From: UBA12202 sp049595035
GTDB lineage: Bacteria; Pseudomonadota; Alphaproteobacteria; Puniceispirillales; UBA1172
Length of the DNA: 39,307 nucleotides
Reading direction: 5' to 3'
Assembly: GCA_049595035.1 (NCBI GenBank)
Contig: JBMYKD010000019.1
Location: forward strand, 1-39,307
The translations under genes were made by a program, and so were the position numbers. Positions 16,548 to 24,415 of the stretch are shown here, one piece after another. Each line of letters starts with the position of its first letter. The stretch's first letter is position 1. Below the pieces are notes generated by a model. The model had not been told where the DNA came from. It saw nothing but the letters and a program-made list of their open reading frames with translations, and made no database searches.

Positions 16548-17312
16548 ATGAAATCATCAGTTGATCTGAATTGTGATATGGGTGAAGGCTTTGGGCACTG
16601 GGAATTGGGTGATGCGCCTGACGAAGAGCTGATGAAAATATTAAGTTCGGCAAATGTAGCCACAGGGTTTCATGCTGGCGACCCTAATTCTATGAACAAA
16701 ATAGCCAAACTGGCAAAAGATAATAATGTTGGTCTAGGGGCGCATCCGGGTTATCAGGATTTGCGCGGGTTTGGTCGCCGGTTTATTCAGGCACCGGCAG
16801 ATGAGCTAATAAATGATATCCTCTATCAGGTTGGTGCGTTGCGTGAATTTGGTCGCCGGCATGATGTGGAATTACAGCATGTGAAGCCGCATGGAATGTT
16901 ATATATGGAAGCGGCACGCAATGAAGAGTTATCAACCATGCTGATTGAAGCGCTTCAGAAAACATGCCCTGACCAGATGATTTTCTGTATGGGTATTTCT
17001 GTCACACGTCAGATTGCTATCGAAAAGGGTTATCCAAGTGTTAGAGAGTTTTACGCGGATAGAGACTATGATAGCAGTGGATCAATTGTCTTTACTAAAA
17101 AGGTGGGACAGCTAGACCCGAAAGCCGTCGCGGAAAAATGCCTCCGGGCTTGTGTTGAAGGAAAAGTAGCGACAGTTGACGGACAGGATATAGATATCGC
17201 ATTTGAATCTATTTGCTTTCATTCAGACTCACCTGGGGCTTTATCTATTGGTCAGGCTATCCATGATATTCTCAAATCGAATGGGATTACCATTGCGTCA
17301 CCTGAAAAATAA
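16548..17312 (+). CDS. pxpA: 5-oxoprolinase subunit A family protein (LamB/YcsF)
   Basis: This 254-aa LamB/YcsF-family protein has the hallmark start 'DLNCDMGEGFG' at 5-15, then 'GFHAGDP' and 'GAHPGYQDLRGFGRR'. In PxpABC it is the subunit thought to open the 5-oxoproline ring with PxpB and PxpC. The frame continues upstream to 16506, but the second of two adjacent ATGs (16548) gives the family start and sits 5 bases after GAGG. It heads an operon with a biotin carrier, biotin carboxylase, pxpB and pxpC. That context suggests the substrate may be first activated by carboxylation. The exact lactam or ureide is unknown. Confidence 0.9.
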   Translation: MKSSVDLNCDMGEGFGHWELGDAPDEELMKILSSANVATGFHAGDPNSMNKIAKLAKDNNVGLGAHPGYQDLRGFGRRFIQAPADELINDILYQVGALREFGRRHDVELQHVKPHGMLYMEAARNEELSTMLIEALQKTCPDQMIFCMGISVTRQIAIEKGYPSVREFYADRDYDSSGSIVFTKKVGQLDPKAVAEKCLRACVEGKVATVDGQDIDIAFESICFHSDSPGALSIGQAIHDILKSNGITIASPEK

Positions 17313-17368
17313 ATGCGATAAGTTTAATCTAAATCATCATTCAAAAAATTATTAAGGGAAGATCAATT

Positions 17369-17602
17369 ATGTCAGATATACAATCACCACTACCGGGAAC
17401 ATTCTACTTTACCCCATCACCGGGTGAACCATCATTTAAATCTGCCGGAGATAACGTTAGCGAGGGTGATGTCATTGGACTTATTGAAGTCATGAAAACA
17501 TTTATTGAAGTAAAAGCCACAGAATCAGGAACATTTGATAGCTATGCTGTTGATAATGAACAACCTGTTCAGGCAGGTCAGGTCATTGCCACGCTGAAAT
17601 AA
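17369..17602 (+). CDS. accB: Short biotin carboxyl carrier protein
   Basis: This is a 77-aa biotinyl/lipoyl domain with almost nothing else. The biotinylation lysine is Lys43 in 'EVMKTF', which differs from the usual AMKM of acetyl-CoA carboxylase carriers. The glycine-rich turns 'SAGDNVSEGDVIG' and 'EQPVQAGQ' complete the barrel. True AccB proteins carry a long Ala/Pro-rich N-terminal part that is missing here. The gene lies six bp before the carboxylase gene, so it is probably the dedicated carrier of this operon's carboxylase rather than the fatty-acid enzyme. Confidence 0.88.
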   Translation: MSDIQSPLPGTFYFTPSPGEPSFKSAGDNVSEGDVIGLIEVMKTFIEVKATESGTFDSYAVDNEQPVQAGQVIATLK

Positions 17603-17608
17603 CTGATC

Positions 17609-18961
17609 ATGTCCATTAAAAAACTTCTCATAGCCAATCGTGGTGAAATAGCTGTCCGTATCATTAAGGCGGCGCAATCACTTGGCATAAAAACCGTACA
17701 GATTTATTCCGAGGCTGATGCATCCATGCTTGCCGTATCTATGGCGGATGAATCTGTTTGCGTAGGTGCGGCACCAGCTGGCCAGTCATATCTGAATATT
17801 GAAGCCATTATTGCTGCGGCCATATCTACCCATGCGGATGCTATTCATCCGGGATATGGATTTCTTTCCGAAAACGCTGAATTTGTCCGTGCCATCACCA
17901 AAGCCGGATTGATTTTTGTTGGCCCAGATGCCGATCTGATTGACATGATGGGGAACAAGATTGCAGCCAGACAAACCGCTATAGAAGCAGGTGTTCCGGT
18001 TGTTCCGGGGTCTGATGGTGCTGTGTCTGATCTGGACGAAGCAGCAAGCATAGCTGAACAGATTGGTTATCCTATCATGATAAAGGCGGCGGCTGGCGGC
18101 GGTGGCCGCGGTATTCGTATTGCCGAAGATGAGGCCAGTTTGCGGCGACTGGCACCACAAGCACAAGCTGAAGCACAAGCCGCTTTTGGAGATGGCAGTT
18201 ACTATCTGGAATATGTTGTTGTCAATGCGCGCCATATCGAAGTGCAAATTATGGGTGATGGCAAAAACGCTGTGCATTTCTATGAACGGGAATGTTCATT
18301 GCAACGCCGGCGACAGAAAATCTGGGAAGAAGCCCCATCATCATCCCTTGATAATGAAACAAGAATGGCACTTTGTGAATCGGCTGTAAATCTGGCGAAA
18401 ACGGTCGGCTATACAGGTGCCGGAACAGTAGAATATCTGTATGAAGAAAACACTGGCCGGTTCTTTTTTATTGAAATGAATACCCGCATACAGGTAGAGC
18501 ATCCTGTCACGGAACAGATCACTAATCATGATCTGGTAGCAGAAATGATCCGCATTGCTGGCGGTGCAGGACTTTCGGTTTCTCAAGAAGATATCCATAT
18601 CAACGGCCATAGTATTGAAGTGCGGATAAATGCCGAAAATCCGGCGATGCAGTTCTTGCCATCACCCGGCACTATTGAGCAATTAGACCTGGATCATGCG
18701 TCGGATGTTCGTTTTGACCATTTTCTTTATGAGGGCTATTCTATTCCACCATTTTATGATTCACTGGTCGGTAAATTGATTGTGTATGCTGATCAGCGCG
18801 ATGAAGCGATTGCTCGTCTTTATCAGGCGCTTGTGGGCACAACCATCAAGGGGATAGAAACAACCATCCCATTATTAATGGAATTAACAAAAGACCAAGA
18901 CGTAAAATCTGGTAACGTTCATACTAACTGGCTTGAACAGTGGCTGGCTAAACAATCCTGA
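17609..18961 (+). CDS. accC: Biotin carboxylase subunit (AccC-like)
   Basis: This is a 450-aa ATP-grasp biotin carboxylase of normal AccC length. The N-terminal domain begins 'KKLLIANRGEIAVRIIKAA', the ATP-binding Gly loop is 'KAAAGGGGRGIRI', the catalytic segment is 'FIEMNTRIQVEHPVTE', and the C-terminal domain includes 'GHSIEVRINAENP'. It charges the adjacent carrier protein with CO2 from bicarbonate. Because pxpB and pxpC homologues of the urea carboxylase transferase domains follow directly, it most likely feeds them rather than malonyl-CoA synthesis. A housekeeping AccC role is less likely in this operon. Confidence 0.92.
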   Translation: MSIKKLLIANRGEIAVRIIKAAQSLGIKTVQIYSEADASMLAVSMADESVCVGAAPAGQSYLNIEAIIAAAISTHADAIHPGYGFLSENAEFVRAITKAGLIFVGPDADLIDMMGNKIAARQTAIEAGVPVVPGSDGAVSDLDEAASIAEQIGYPIMIKAAAGGGGRGIRIAEDEASLRRLAPQAQAEAQAAFGDGSYYLEYVVVNARHIEVQIMGDGKNAVHFYERECSLQRRRQKIWEEAPSSSLDNETRMALCESAVNLAKTVGYTGAGTVEYLYEENTGRFFFIEMNTRIQVEHPVTEQITNHDLVAEMIRIAGGAGLSVSQEDIHINGHSIEVRINAENPAMQFLPSPGTIEQLDLDHASDVRFDHFLYEGYSIPPFYDSLVGKLIVYADQRDEAIARLYQALVGTTIKGIETTIPLLMELTKDQDVKSGNVHTNWLEQWLAKQS

Positions 18962-18986
18962 AATCGATAGAAGATGGAGAATTGAG

Positions 18987-19862
18987 TTGAAAACACGATA
19001 TACATTTGGTGGCGATGAACACATCTATGTTGAGATGGATGAGGAAATGTCCCTTGATGCATTCTTTAAAAGCCTTTCTATGAGTAATGCTGTGAGAGAT
19101 GCGGATATCAAGGGGGTGACAGAGATTTGTCCTGCCAATGCTTCTTTTCAAGTGAAGTTCAATCCGGATATCATCCACCCGGATGATCTTCTTGAGCGGA
19201 TTAAAACGCTAGAAGAAAAAGCAGAGCAGGCGGAAAAAAGACTTAATACCCGCATCATTGAGATACCGGTTTATTATCAAGACCCTTGGACACATGAAAC
19301 CCTCATGCGCTTTAGAGAACGGCATCAGGACCCTAATGGCACTGATCTGGAATATGCAGCACGCATTAATGGGTTTGATAGTGTCGAAGATTTTATAACA
19401 GCTCATCATTCGCAGCCATGGTTTGTATCCATGGTCGGATTTGTTTCCGGTTTGCCATTTCTCTATCAGTTGGTGGAACGGGAAAAACAATTGCAGGTTC
19501 CTAAATATCTGCGCCCAAGAACAGATACACCAAAACTCACCGTTGGTTATGGCGGGTGCTTTTCATGTATTTATTCCGTGCGTGGAGCAGGCGGCTATCA
19601 AATGTTTGGTATAACCCCTATGCCAATTTATGACCCTGAACAGAAAGTCAGTTATCTGCAGAATTTCATGGTGCTATTCCGTCCCGGTGATATCGTGAAA
19701 TGGCGACCGATTGATCGGGCGGAATATGATGCCATATGCCAGCAGGTCGAAGACGGAACATACTCACCTAAAATGGCTGATGTTGAATTTGATCTGAACA
19801 CGTTCAATCAGGATATGGCCAAAACTAATGCTCGTTTGATGGAGGCTCTCAATGGCGCTTAA
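18987..19862 (+). CDS. pxpB: 5-oxoprolinase subunit B family protein (KipI / AHS1)
   Basis: This is a 291-aa AHS1-domain protein, longer than the roughly 220-aa bacterial PxpB/KipI. The extra sequence lies mainly around 105-160, 'DPWTHETLMRFRERHQDPNG' and after. The conserved core is 'PKLTVGYGG' followed by 'GGYQMFGITPMPIYDP'. The frame stays open back into accC, but a TTG at 18987 has a GGAGA ribosome site six bases upstream and opens the natural N-terminus 'KTRYTFGGDEHIYVE'. It overlaps pxpC by 11 bp. The homologous domain in urea carboxylase forms, with AHS2, the carboxyl-transfer site. Confidence 0.85.
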   Translation: MKTRYTFGGDEHIYVEMDEEMSLDAFFKSLSMSNAVRDADIKGVTEICPANASFQVKFNPDIIHPDDLLERIKTLEEKAEQAEKRLNTRIIEIPVYYQDPWTHETLMRFRERHQDPNGTDLEYAARINGFDSVEDFITAHHSQPWFVSMVGFVSGLPFLYQLVEREKQLQVPKYLRPRTDTPKLTVGYGGCFSCIYSVRGAGGYQMFGITPMPIYDPEQKVSYLQNFMVLFRPGDIVKWRPIDRAEYDAICQQVEDGTYSPKMADVEFDLNTFNQDMAKTNARLMEALNGA

Positions 19863-20823
19863 TATCATTAATCCGGGTTTGTCGACCTCTATTCAGGATT
19901 TAGGACGTCCGGGATATTTTCATCTTGGTATTCCCATTGGTGGTGCCATGGACCGATTTTCCTTGCGTGTGGCAAATATGCTGGTTGGTAATCCAGAGGA
20001 TGCCGCAGCTTTAGAAGCTGTTTTTATGGGGCCAGAGATCGAGTTTGCCAGTGATGGGGCGATTGCGGTAACAGGGGCTGATATCCCTGTCATGCTTGAT
20101 GGGGTTGAACAGCCCACCTGGACAACGCTTGCGGTTAGCAAAGGGCAAAAACTTAGTTTTGGGTTCCTGAAAGCAGGCGCACGGATATATATTGCTGTTT
20201 CCGGCGGTATTACAACACCCGAAGCCTTGGGTAGCCGATCAACATATCCGATTGGTGCTCTTGGCGGTATCGAAGGCAGAAATATTGCTGCCGGTGATAC
20301 ATTACCAACAGGATCAGCGGGTCATTATAACATAGGCGCTAATGTTCCTTCTGATATGCGCCGGATGCCATCAACGCCTGCTATCCTGCGTATGGTAAAA
20401 GGGTTATACTGGCATCGGCTTACAGAGGCATCTGGAGAACAATTCCTGAAAGATGAATGGAAAGTGGCTCCGGAAGCTGACCGCATGGGATACCGGTTCA
20501 GAGGTGGTCAAGCGCTTGAGTTTGTTGACAGAGAGCAGCCATTTGGTGCTGGTTCTGATCCGTCGAATATTGTTGATGGCTGTTATTCATATGGCTCAAT
20601 TCAGGTGCCGGGTGGTACTGAGCCTATTGTTCTGCATCGTGATGCGGTATCTGGCGGCGGCTATTTCACGCTTGGTGCGATTATATCTGCTGATATGGAT
20701 TATATCGGTCAGCTCCAGCCCCATACTCCGGTAAAGTTTGAAGCGGTCAGCATGGAAGATGCCTTATCAGCCCGTAAAGAGCGGCATGAGTTGCTGGATC
20801 AGATCAGGGCAGAATTATCGTAA
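19852..20823 (+). CDS. pxpC: 5-oxoprolinase subunit C family protein (KipA / AHS2 carboxyltransferase)
   Basis: This 323-aa AHS2-domain protein starts with 'INPGLSTSIQDLGRPGYFHLGIP', the family hallmark. It continues with 'VSGGITTPEALGSRSTYPIGALGG' and the C-terminal 'GSIQVPGGTEPIVLHRDAVSGGGY'. It pairs with PxpB; together they correspond to the transferase half of urea carboxylase and to two thirds of bacterial 5-oxoprolinase. The 11-bp overlap with pxpB implies coupled translation. The next gene, a leaderless binding-protein homologue, follows after only 9 bp. Confidence 0.92.
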   Translation: MALNIINPGLSTSIQDLGRPGYFHLGIPIGGAMDRFSLRVANMLVGNPEDAAALEAVFMGPEIEFASDGAIAVTGADIPVMLDGVEQPTWTTLAVSKGQKLSFGFLKAGARIYIAVSGGITTPEALGSRSTYPIGALGGIEGRNIAAGDTLPTGSAGHYNIGANVPSDMRRMPSTPAILRMVKGLYWHRLTEASGEQFLKDEWKVAPEADRMGYRFRGGQALEFVDREQPFGAGSDPSNIVDGCYSYGSIQVPGGTEPIVLHRDAVSGGGYFTLGAIISADMDYIGQLQPHTPVKFEAVSMEDALSARKERHELLDQIRAELS

Positions 20824-20832
20824 TGCAATGAT

Positions 20833-22041
20833 ATGGTAGCGGCGCCACTTGTAAAAGATTCCACGCACCGCATAGCGGTGCTTGGAACGTCTGTGACGCA
20901 AAATCCCGTTCTTAAAAGCTATGCTGAAAAAGACCTGGGGATGGCGCTTGATATGGTGACGCTTGGTGGCGAATCTGCCCAGCAAAGAGCGGCGTTATCT
21001 CCAGAAAGCTATGATGTTTATGACCAGTGGTTTCATGATATTGATCTTAGCTGGCCAACGGGATCATTACAGCCAATTGATGTCAAACGGATTAAAGGGT
21101 TTAAGCACATTAATTTTGATGCCCTGACAGGATTTTCTACCAGCAAGGATCATATCTGGAAAACCACTTCCCCCCTTGATAGACTCTATGTCGGGTCTGA
21201 TTTGTCACTTTCTCGCAAACAGTCTCAGCAAATCAGTATGATGCCGACTATTTTTAATGCAGATACTCTGGCTATTATCAATAGTGAAAGCCAGCCCTTT
21301 CCCCATATTAATGACTGGTATGGATTATTGGATGATGACTGGCAGAATGCTGTCATTATTCAGAAAGATTCTGCTATCAGTCTGGTAGAAATATTACTTG
21401 CTCTTATCCAAAAGGGGGATTTGGAGGTTTCGGATATTACCGATCTTACGACTGATGAGATTGATGCGTTTATCAGCTTATTCAGGGCTTACATGAAAAG
21501 AGGACAGTTTCTCTGTTACTGGGAAGTCGAGAATGATCTGCTTTCGCTCATGGACACAAAAAAACCATTGCTTTGTTCTATCTGGTGGTCAGGTGCCATG
21601 CTCTTGCGCGCCAAGGGATATGATGTCAGCATGTTTTCCCCCAGAAGCGGCTATCGAGGCTGGTTTGGTGGGTTGGCGTTATCACGGTCTCTTTCGGACT
21701 GGAAACTTGATGCCGCATATGATTATCTGAACTGGTGGTTAACGGGCCCGGCTGGCGCATATCTCTGTCGGCAAGGTGGTTATTTCATAAACACCGATGC
21801 GGTAAAGACATATCTTCAAACACATGAATATGAGTTTTGGATTGAAGGGAAATCTGCGCGATATGATATTTTTGATAATGACGGACAGTTGCTTTACCGG
21901 AAAGGCAACGTTCGCGAAGGCGGCAGCCTTTATGACAGGATGAAATCAATTGCTGTCTGGAACACTGTCATGCCTGAACATAATTATCTTGTTCGGCAAT
22001 GGCAAAATCTGCCCTGGCCAAAGCCTAATGGGAAACATTGA
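20833..22041 (+). CDS. Solute-binding-protein homologue without a signal peptide (cytoplasmic)
   Basis: This 402-aa protein is a clear homologue of the ABC binding protein at 27681-28892. Shared stretches are 'GYRGW' followed by a 'DYLNWWLTGPAGAYLCRQGGYF'-type segment, and 'REGGSLYDRM' near the end. The N-terminus 'MVAAPLVKDSTHRIAVLG' has no leader, and an in-frame stop (the pxpC stop, 20821) lies just upstream, so no earlier start exists. It should therefore stay in the cytoplasm. It is the last gene of the Pxp operon and may present or sense substrate for the carboxylase. Alternatively it may be an unrelated enzyme on the same fold. Confidence 0.75.
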   Translation: MVAAPLVKDSTHRIAVLGTSVTQNPVLKSYAEKDLGMALDMVTLGGESAQQRAALSPESYDVYDQWFHDIDLSWPTGSLQPIDVKRIKGFKHINFDALTGFSTSKDHIWKTTSPLDRLYVGSDLSLSRKQSQQISMMPTIFNADTLAIINSESQPFPHINDWYGLLDDDWQNAVIIQKDSAISLVEILLALIQKGDLEVSDITDLTTDEIDAFISLFRAYMKRGQFLCYWEVENDLLSLMDTKKPLLCSIWWSGAMLLRAKGYDVSMFSPRSGYRGWFGGLALSRSLSDWKLDAAYDYLNWWLTGPAGAYLCRQGGYFINTDAVKTYLQTHEYEFWIEGKSARYDIFDNDGQLLYRKGNVREGGSLYDRMKSIAVWNTVMPEHNYLVRQWQNLPWPKPNGKH

Positions 22042-22062
22042 TCCAGCATGATAGGCTATCTT

Positions 22063-23079
22063 TTAAGGAGAGCGTCGCGTCAACCAAGATGGGATAGGTG
22101 GCGTTGGGAAGATGGATAGGGCTTTCAGGCGAAGATTTGTCCGTTTGGCTGATAACTTGATATGGTTTTCCAGAGCCATAGCGGCGGCATCAACAGCATC
22201 CCGGATCAGATATTCGTAAATAATAATATGTTCAGACAGGGCGGCAATGAAAGGCCGCCCATTCATAGGTTTGGCGAAAATATCATTAACCACCAAAGCC
22301 AATTGGGTCTGATCTATCAGGCGTTTTAGTGCAGTGTTCTGGGAATGATTGAGTAGATCAACATGCAAATCATTTTCTATCAACTTGATCATTTCCTGAT
22401 CAAGGGAATGCACATTTTCTTTGGCTAAATAGCATCTCTCAAGCCAGATATTAACATGCTGATTATCAAGGCGCTGGGCAGCATCAATTAATGCAAGCGG
22501 TTCTAGCTTTGACCGAATGCTAAAAAGATCATTAAGCATTTTTGACGTTAACGGCCCCACCGTCCAGTGCGCCCGATAATCTTTGCCAATCAATCCACGT
22601 TCGGCAAACTTAGATAGCGATTGGCGAATAATGGTTCGGCTTACATTATAAGTATCAGCCGCTTTCTGTTCATTAATCCAGAAAGCTCCAAATGGCAGAA
22701 TATTAGAAATATGCTGTTCCATATCCAGATGAAGATGATCTGTGCGCTGTTTTTCAATATCTAGCGTGTTATGGAAAAATGTTTTGAGGTCATTCTGACT
22801 AAAGCGTTTTAATATCTCAGGAATTTTTCTGTTAGAATCTTTAGCGTGGTTAAGAACAAATTCCGCTTTTTTATTAATCCGAATGGCTAAATTTGATTTT
22901 TCCAGCATCTGCATAGCCTGATGGACAGGGGTTCGGCTTGTTTGAAAAATGCTGGCAAGCATGTTTACGCTGACAACAACGCCGTCTAAAGACCGATTCG
23001 CAGATATAAGTGCTTTAAGCTCATCAAAAATTTGCTGATAGCGGGGTTGTCTTTCATAATTTTTGTATTCAAAATCCAT
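22063..23079 (-). CDS. GntR-family regulator with FCD domain and an extra winged-helix segment
   Basis: This regulator of about 338 aa has a first winged helix at 13-76 (helix-turn-helix 'VNMLASIFQTSRTPVHQAM'). It has a second at about 128-177 ('NEQKAADTYNVSRTIIRQSL'), and then a C-terminal FCD ligand domain from about 180. The FCD domain shows the 'ENDLHVDLLNHSQN' and 'SEHIIIYEYLIRDAVDAAAMAL' metal/ligand motifs. Ordinary FCD regulators have one winged helix and about 230 aa. The frame extends to 23133, and neither start has a clear ribosome site; MDFEYKNY was chosen because the domain begins there. It is divergent from the ABC/hyu operon and probably controls it. Confidence 0.85.
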   Translation of the reverse strand: MDFEYKNYERQPRYQQIFDELKALISANRSLDGVVVSVNMLASIFQTSRTPVHQAMQMLEKSNLAIRINKKAEFVLNHAKDSNRKIPEILKRFSQNDLKTFFHNTLDIEKQRTDHLHLDMEQHISNILPFGAFWINEQKAADTYNVSRTIIRQSLSKFAERGLIGKDYRAHWTVGPLTSKMLNDLFSIRSKLEPLALIDAAQRLDNQHVNIWLERCYLAKENVHSLDQEMIKLIENDLHVDLLNHSQNTALKRLIDQTQLALVVNDIFAKPMNGRPFIAALSEHIIIYEYLIRDAVDAAAMALENHIKLSAKRTNLRLKALSIFPTPPIPSWLTRRSP

Positions 23080-23171
23080 TATTAAAAAATAACAGAATTT
23101 AAATATTGTGTCACTGGGCAAAATTTCCATCAAATTAATCAGTTTTGTATCATTCTTAGGCGAATTTTAAG

Positions 23172-23291
23172 AACAGTTTCTCAACAGTTCCTCCTCATCA
23201 TGATTTTTTCGATGATGATGATAAAAATGTTTTGACTTTTGTGTTCATTGTGAAAACATAAGATTATAAGAATTTAATAATACAGTTGTAT
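23172..23291. promoter_or_regulatory. Divergent control region: ACAGTT repeats, hairpin and ATACA-N2-TGTAT dyad
   Basis: The spacer between the GntR gene and the ABC operon holds two AACAGTT direct repeats exactly 11 bp apart (23172-23178 and 23183-23189). A third ACAGTT lies within the dyad ATACA-GT-TGTAT at 23280-23291. The TGTAT half-site is typical of GntR/FCD operators. TCATCAT and ATGATGA arms (23195-23201 and 23212-23218) could form a hairpin. A TTGACT at 23232-23237 is a possible -35 box for the operon. A shared GntR-controlled promoter region is the simplest reading. Confidence 0.5.
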
Positions 23292-23320
23292 CTGTGTTCA
23301 TATTGGGGAGATCAAGTCCT

Positions 23321-24388
23321 GTGCTAGAAGTCAGAGCGGTTTCTAAAAGCTTTGCCGGAGTTCCAGCCGTTGAAGATATATCCATCGCGGTCAGGGAAAA
23401 TGAATATGTCACGCTTTTAGGATCATCGGGTTGTGGCAAATCTGTTCTCTTGCGCATCATTGCTGGTCTGTTAGCGCCTGATCAGGGTGAGGTTCTGCTT
23501 AACGGTGAAAACATAACCAATCTTCCTTGCCATGAACGAAGAATCGGTTTTGTTCAGCAGAAATATGCTTTGTTCCCCCATCTGAATGTTTTTGATAATA
23601 TTGCTTTCGGATTACGCCACCGCGCGGTTGATCCGATTAAAGATGAAAGCATCATCCGGAAAAAAGTAGGCGACACCATAGCGCTTGTCGGGCTTATTGG
23701 TCAGGAAAACAAAATGACCGGTCAGATTTCTGGTGGTCAGAAGCAACGTGTTTCTCTTGCGCGTACTCTTGTTACCGAGCCTAAAATCTGTTTGCTTGAC
23801 GAACCTCTTGGCGCACTTGATGCCAATTTGCGGGAAAGAATGACGCTTGAGCTGCAAAATATTCGCAGAGAATTAGGTGTTTCCTTTATGCATGTGACGG
23901 GAAATGAATTCGAAGCGCTTGCCATGGGTCAGAACATGCTTGTCATGTCAGAAGGACGGATTGTTCAGCAGGGTGTCCCGCAGGAAATGTATGCAAAACC
24001 ATTAGATATCGTAACTGCAAAAAGCATGCATAACTTTAATATTTTCTCTGGTGATGATCTGGTTGGTCAGATGGAAGCCGGAACAACGGATAAACTGTCA
24101 GCCGCAAAAATGAAAAAGGCCGGATATTGCGCCATACCAATGGATAAAATAGATATCGCTACCCCCTCAAAAAAATCATCTGGTCTAACGGCAGAGTTTC
24201 TAACCAGTGAGTTTCTGGGCAATAAAATTATCTATTTCTTCAAATTGGCAGATGGTCATGTGTGCGAAGTCGAAGATCACATGAGTTTGCGTGAACGGCG
24301 CGAGCTTAAAGCAAATGCAACCTATGCGCTAAACTGGAAGTCCAAAGACATTCTATATTATGACGAAAATAAACAGTTGCTGAGCTAA
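23321..24388 (+). CDS. ABC transporter ATPase 1 (PotA/MalK type) lacking the H-loop histidine
   Basis: This is a 355-aa ATPase with Walker A at 34-41 (GSSGCGKS), a Q-loop near Gln80, the signature 'ISGGQKQR' at 136-143, Walker B with Glu161 (CLLDEP), and a C-terminal TOBE-like part. In the switch region, where relatives read VTHxQ, this protein reads 'HVTGNEFEAL', so Gly194 replaces the switch histidine. The frame opens at a GTG at 23294, but the GTG at 23321 has a GGGGAG ribosome site 10 bases upstream and gives the family N-terminus. It probably pairs with ATPase 2 (28950-30044), which keeps the histidine. Confidence 0.88.
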   Translation: MLEVRAVSKSFAGVPAVEDISIAVRENEYVTLLGSSGCGKSVLLRIIAGLLAPDQGEVLLNGENITNLPCHERRIGFVQQKYALFPHLNVFDNIAFGLRHRAVDPIKDESIIRKKVGDTIALVGLIGQENKMTGQISGGQKQRVSLARTLVTEPKICLLDEPLGALDANLRERMTLELQNIRRELGVSFMHVTGNEFEALAMGQNMLVMSEGRIVQQGVPQEMYAKPLDIVTAKSMHNFNIFSGDDLVGQMEAGTTDKLSAAKMKKAGYCAIPMDKIDIATPSKKSSGLTAEFLTSEFLGNKIIYFFKLADGHVCEVEDHMSLRERRELKANATYALNWKSKDILYYDENKQLLS

Positions 24389-24415
24389 GTAACGAATGAT
24401 GGAAAGATAAGTATC

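Noticed and set aside
17609..18961. AccB/AccC pair as the housekeeping acetyl-CoA carboxylase
   Set aside because: The carrier lacks the usual N-terminal extension and AMKM site. Both genes lie between pxpA and pxpBC, which points to a dedicated role.
18933..18986. ATG start of pxpB inside accC
   Set aside because: It would add residues that overlap the accC tail. The TTG at 18987 has a proper ribosome site and starts the conserved domain.
23202..23222. GATGATGAT run as a possible microsatellite or repeat array
   Set aside because: Only three to four units are present. It is better explained as one arm of a small hairpin in the divergent control region.
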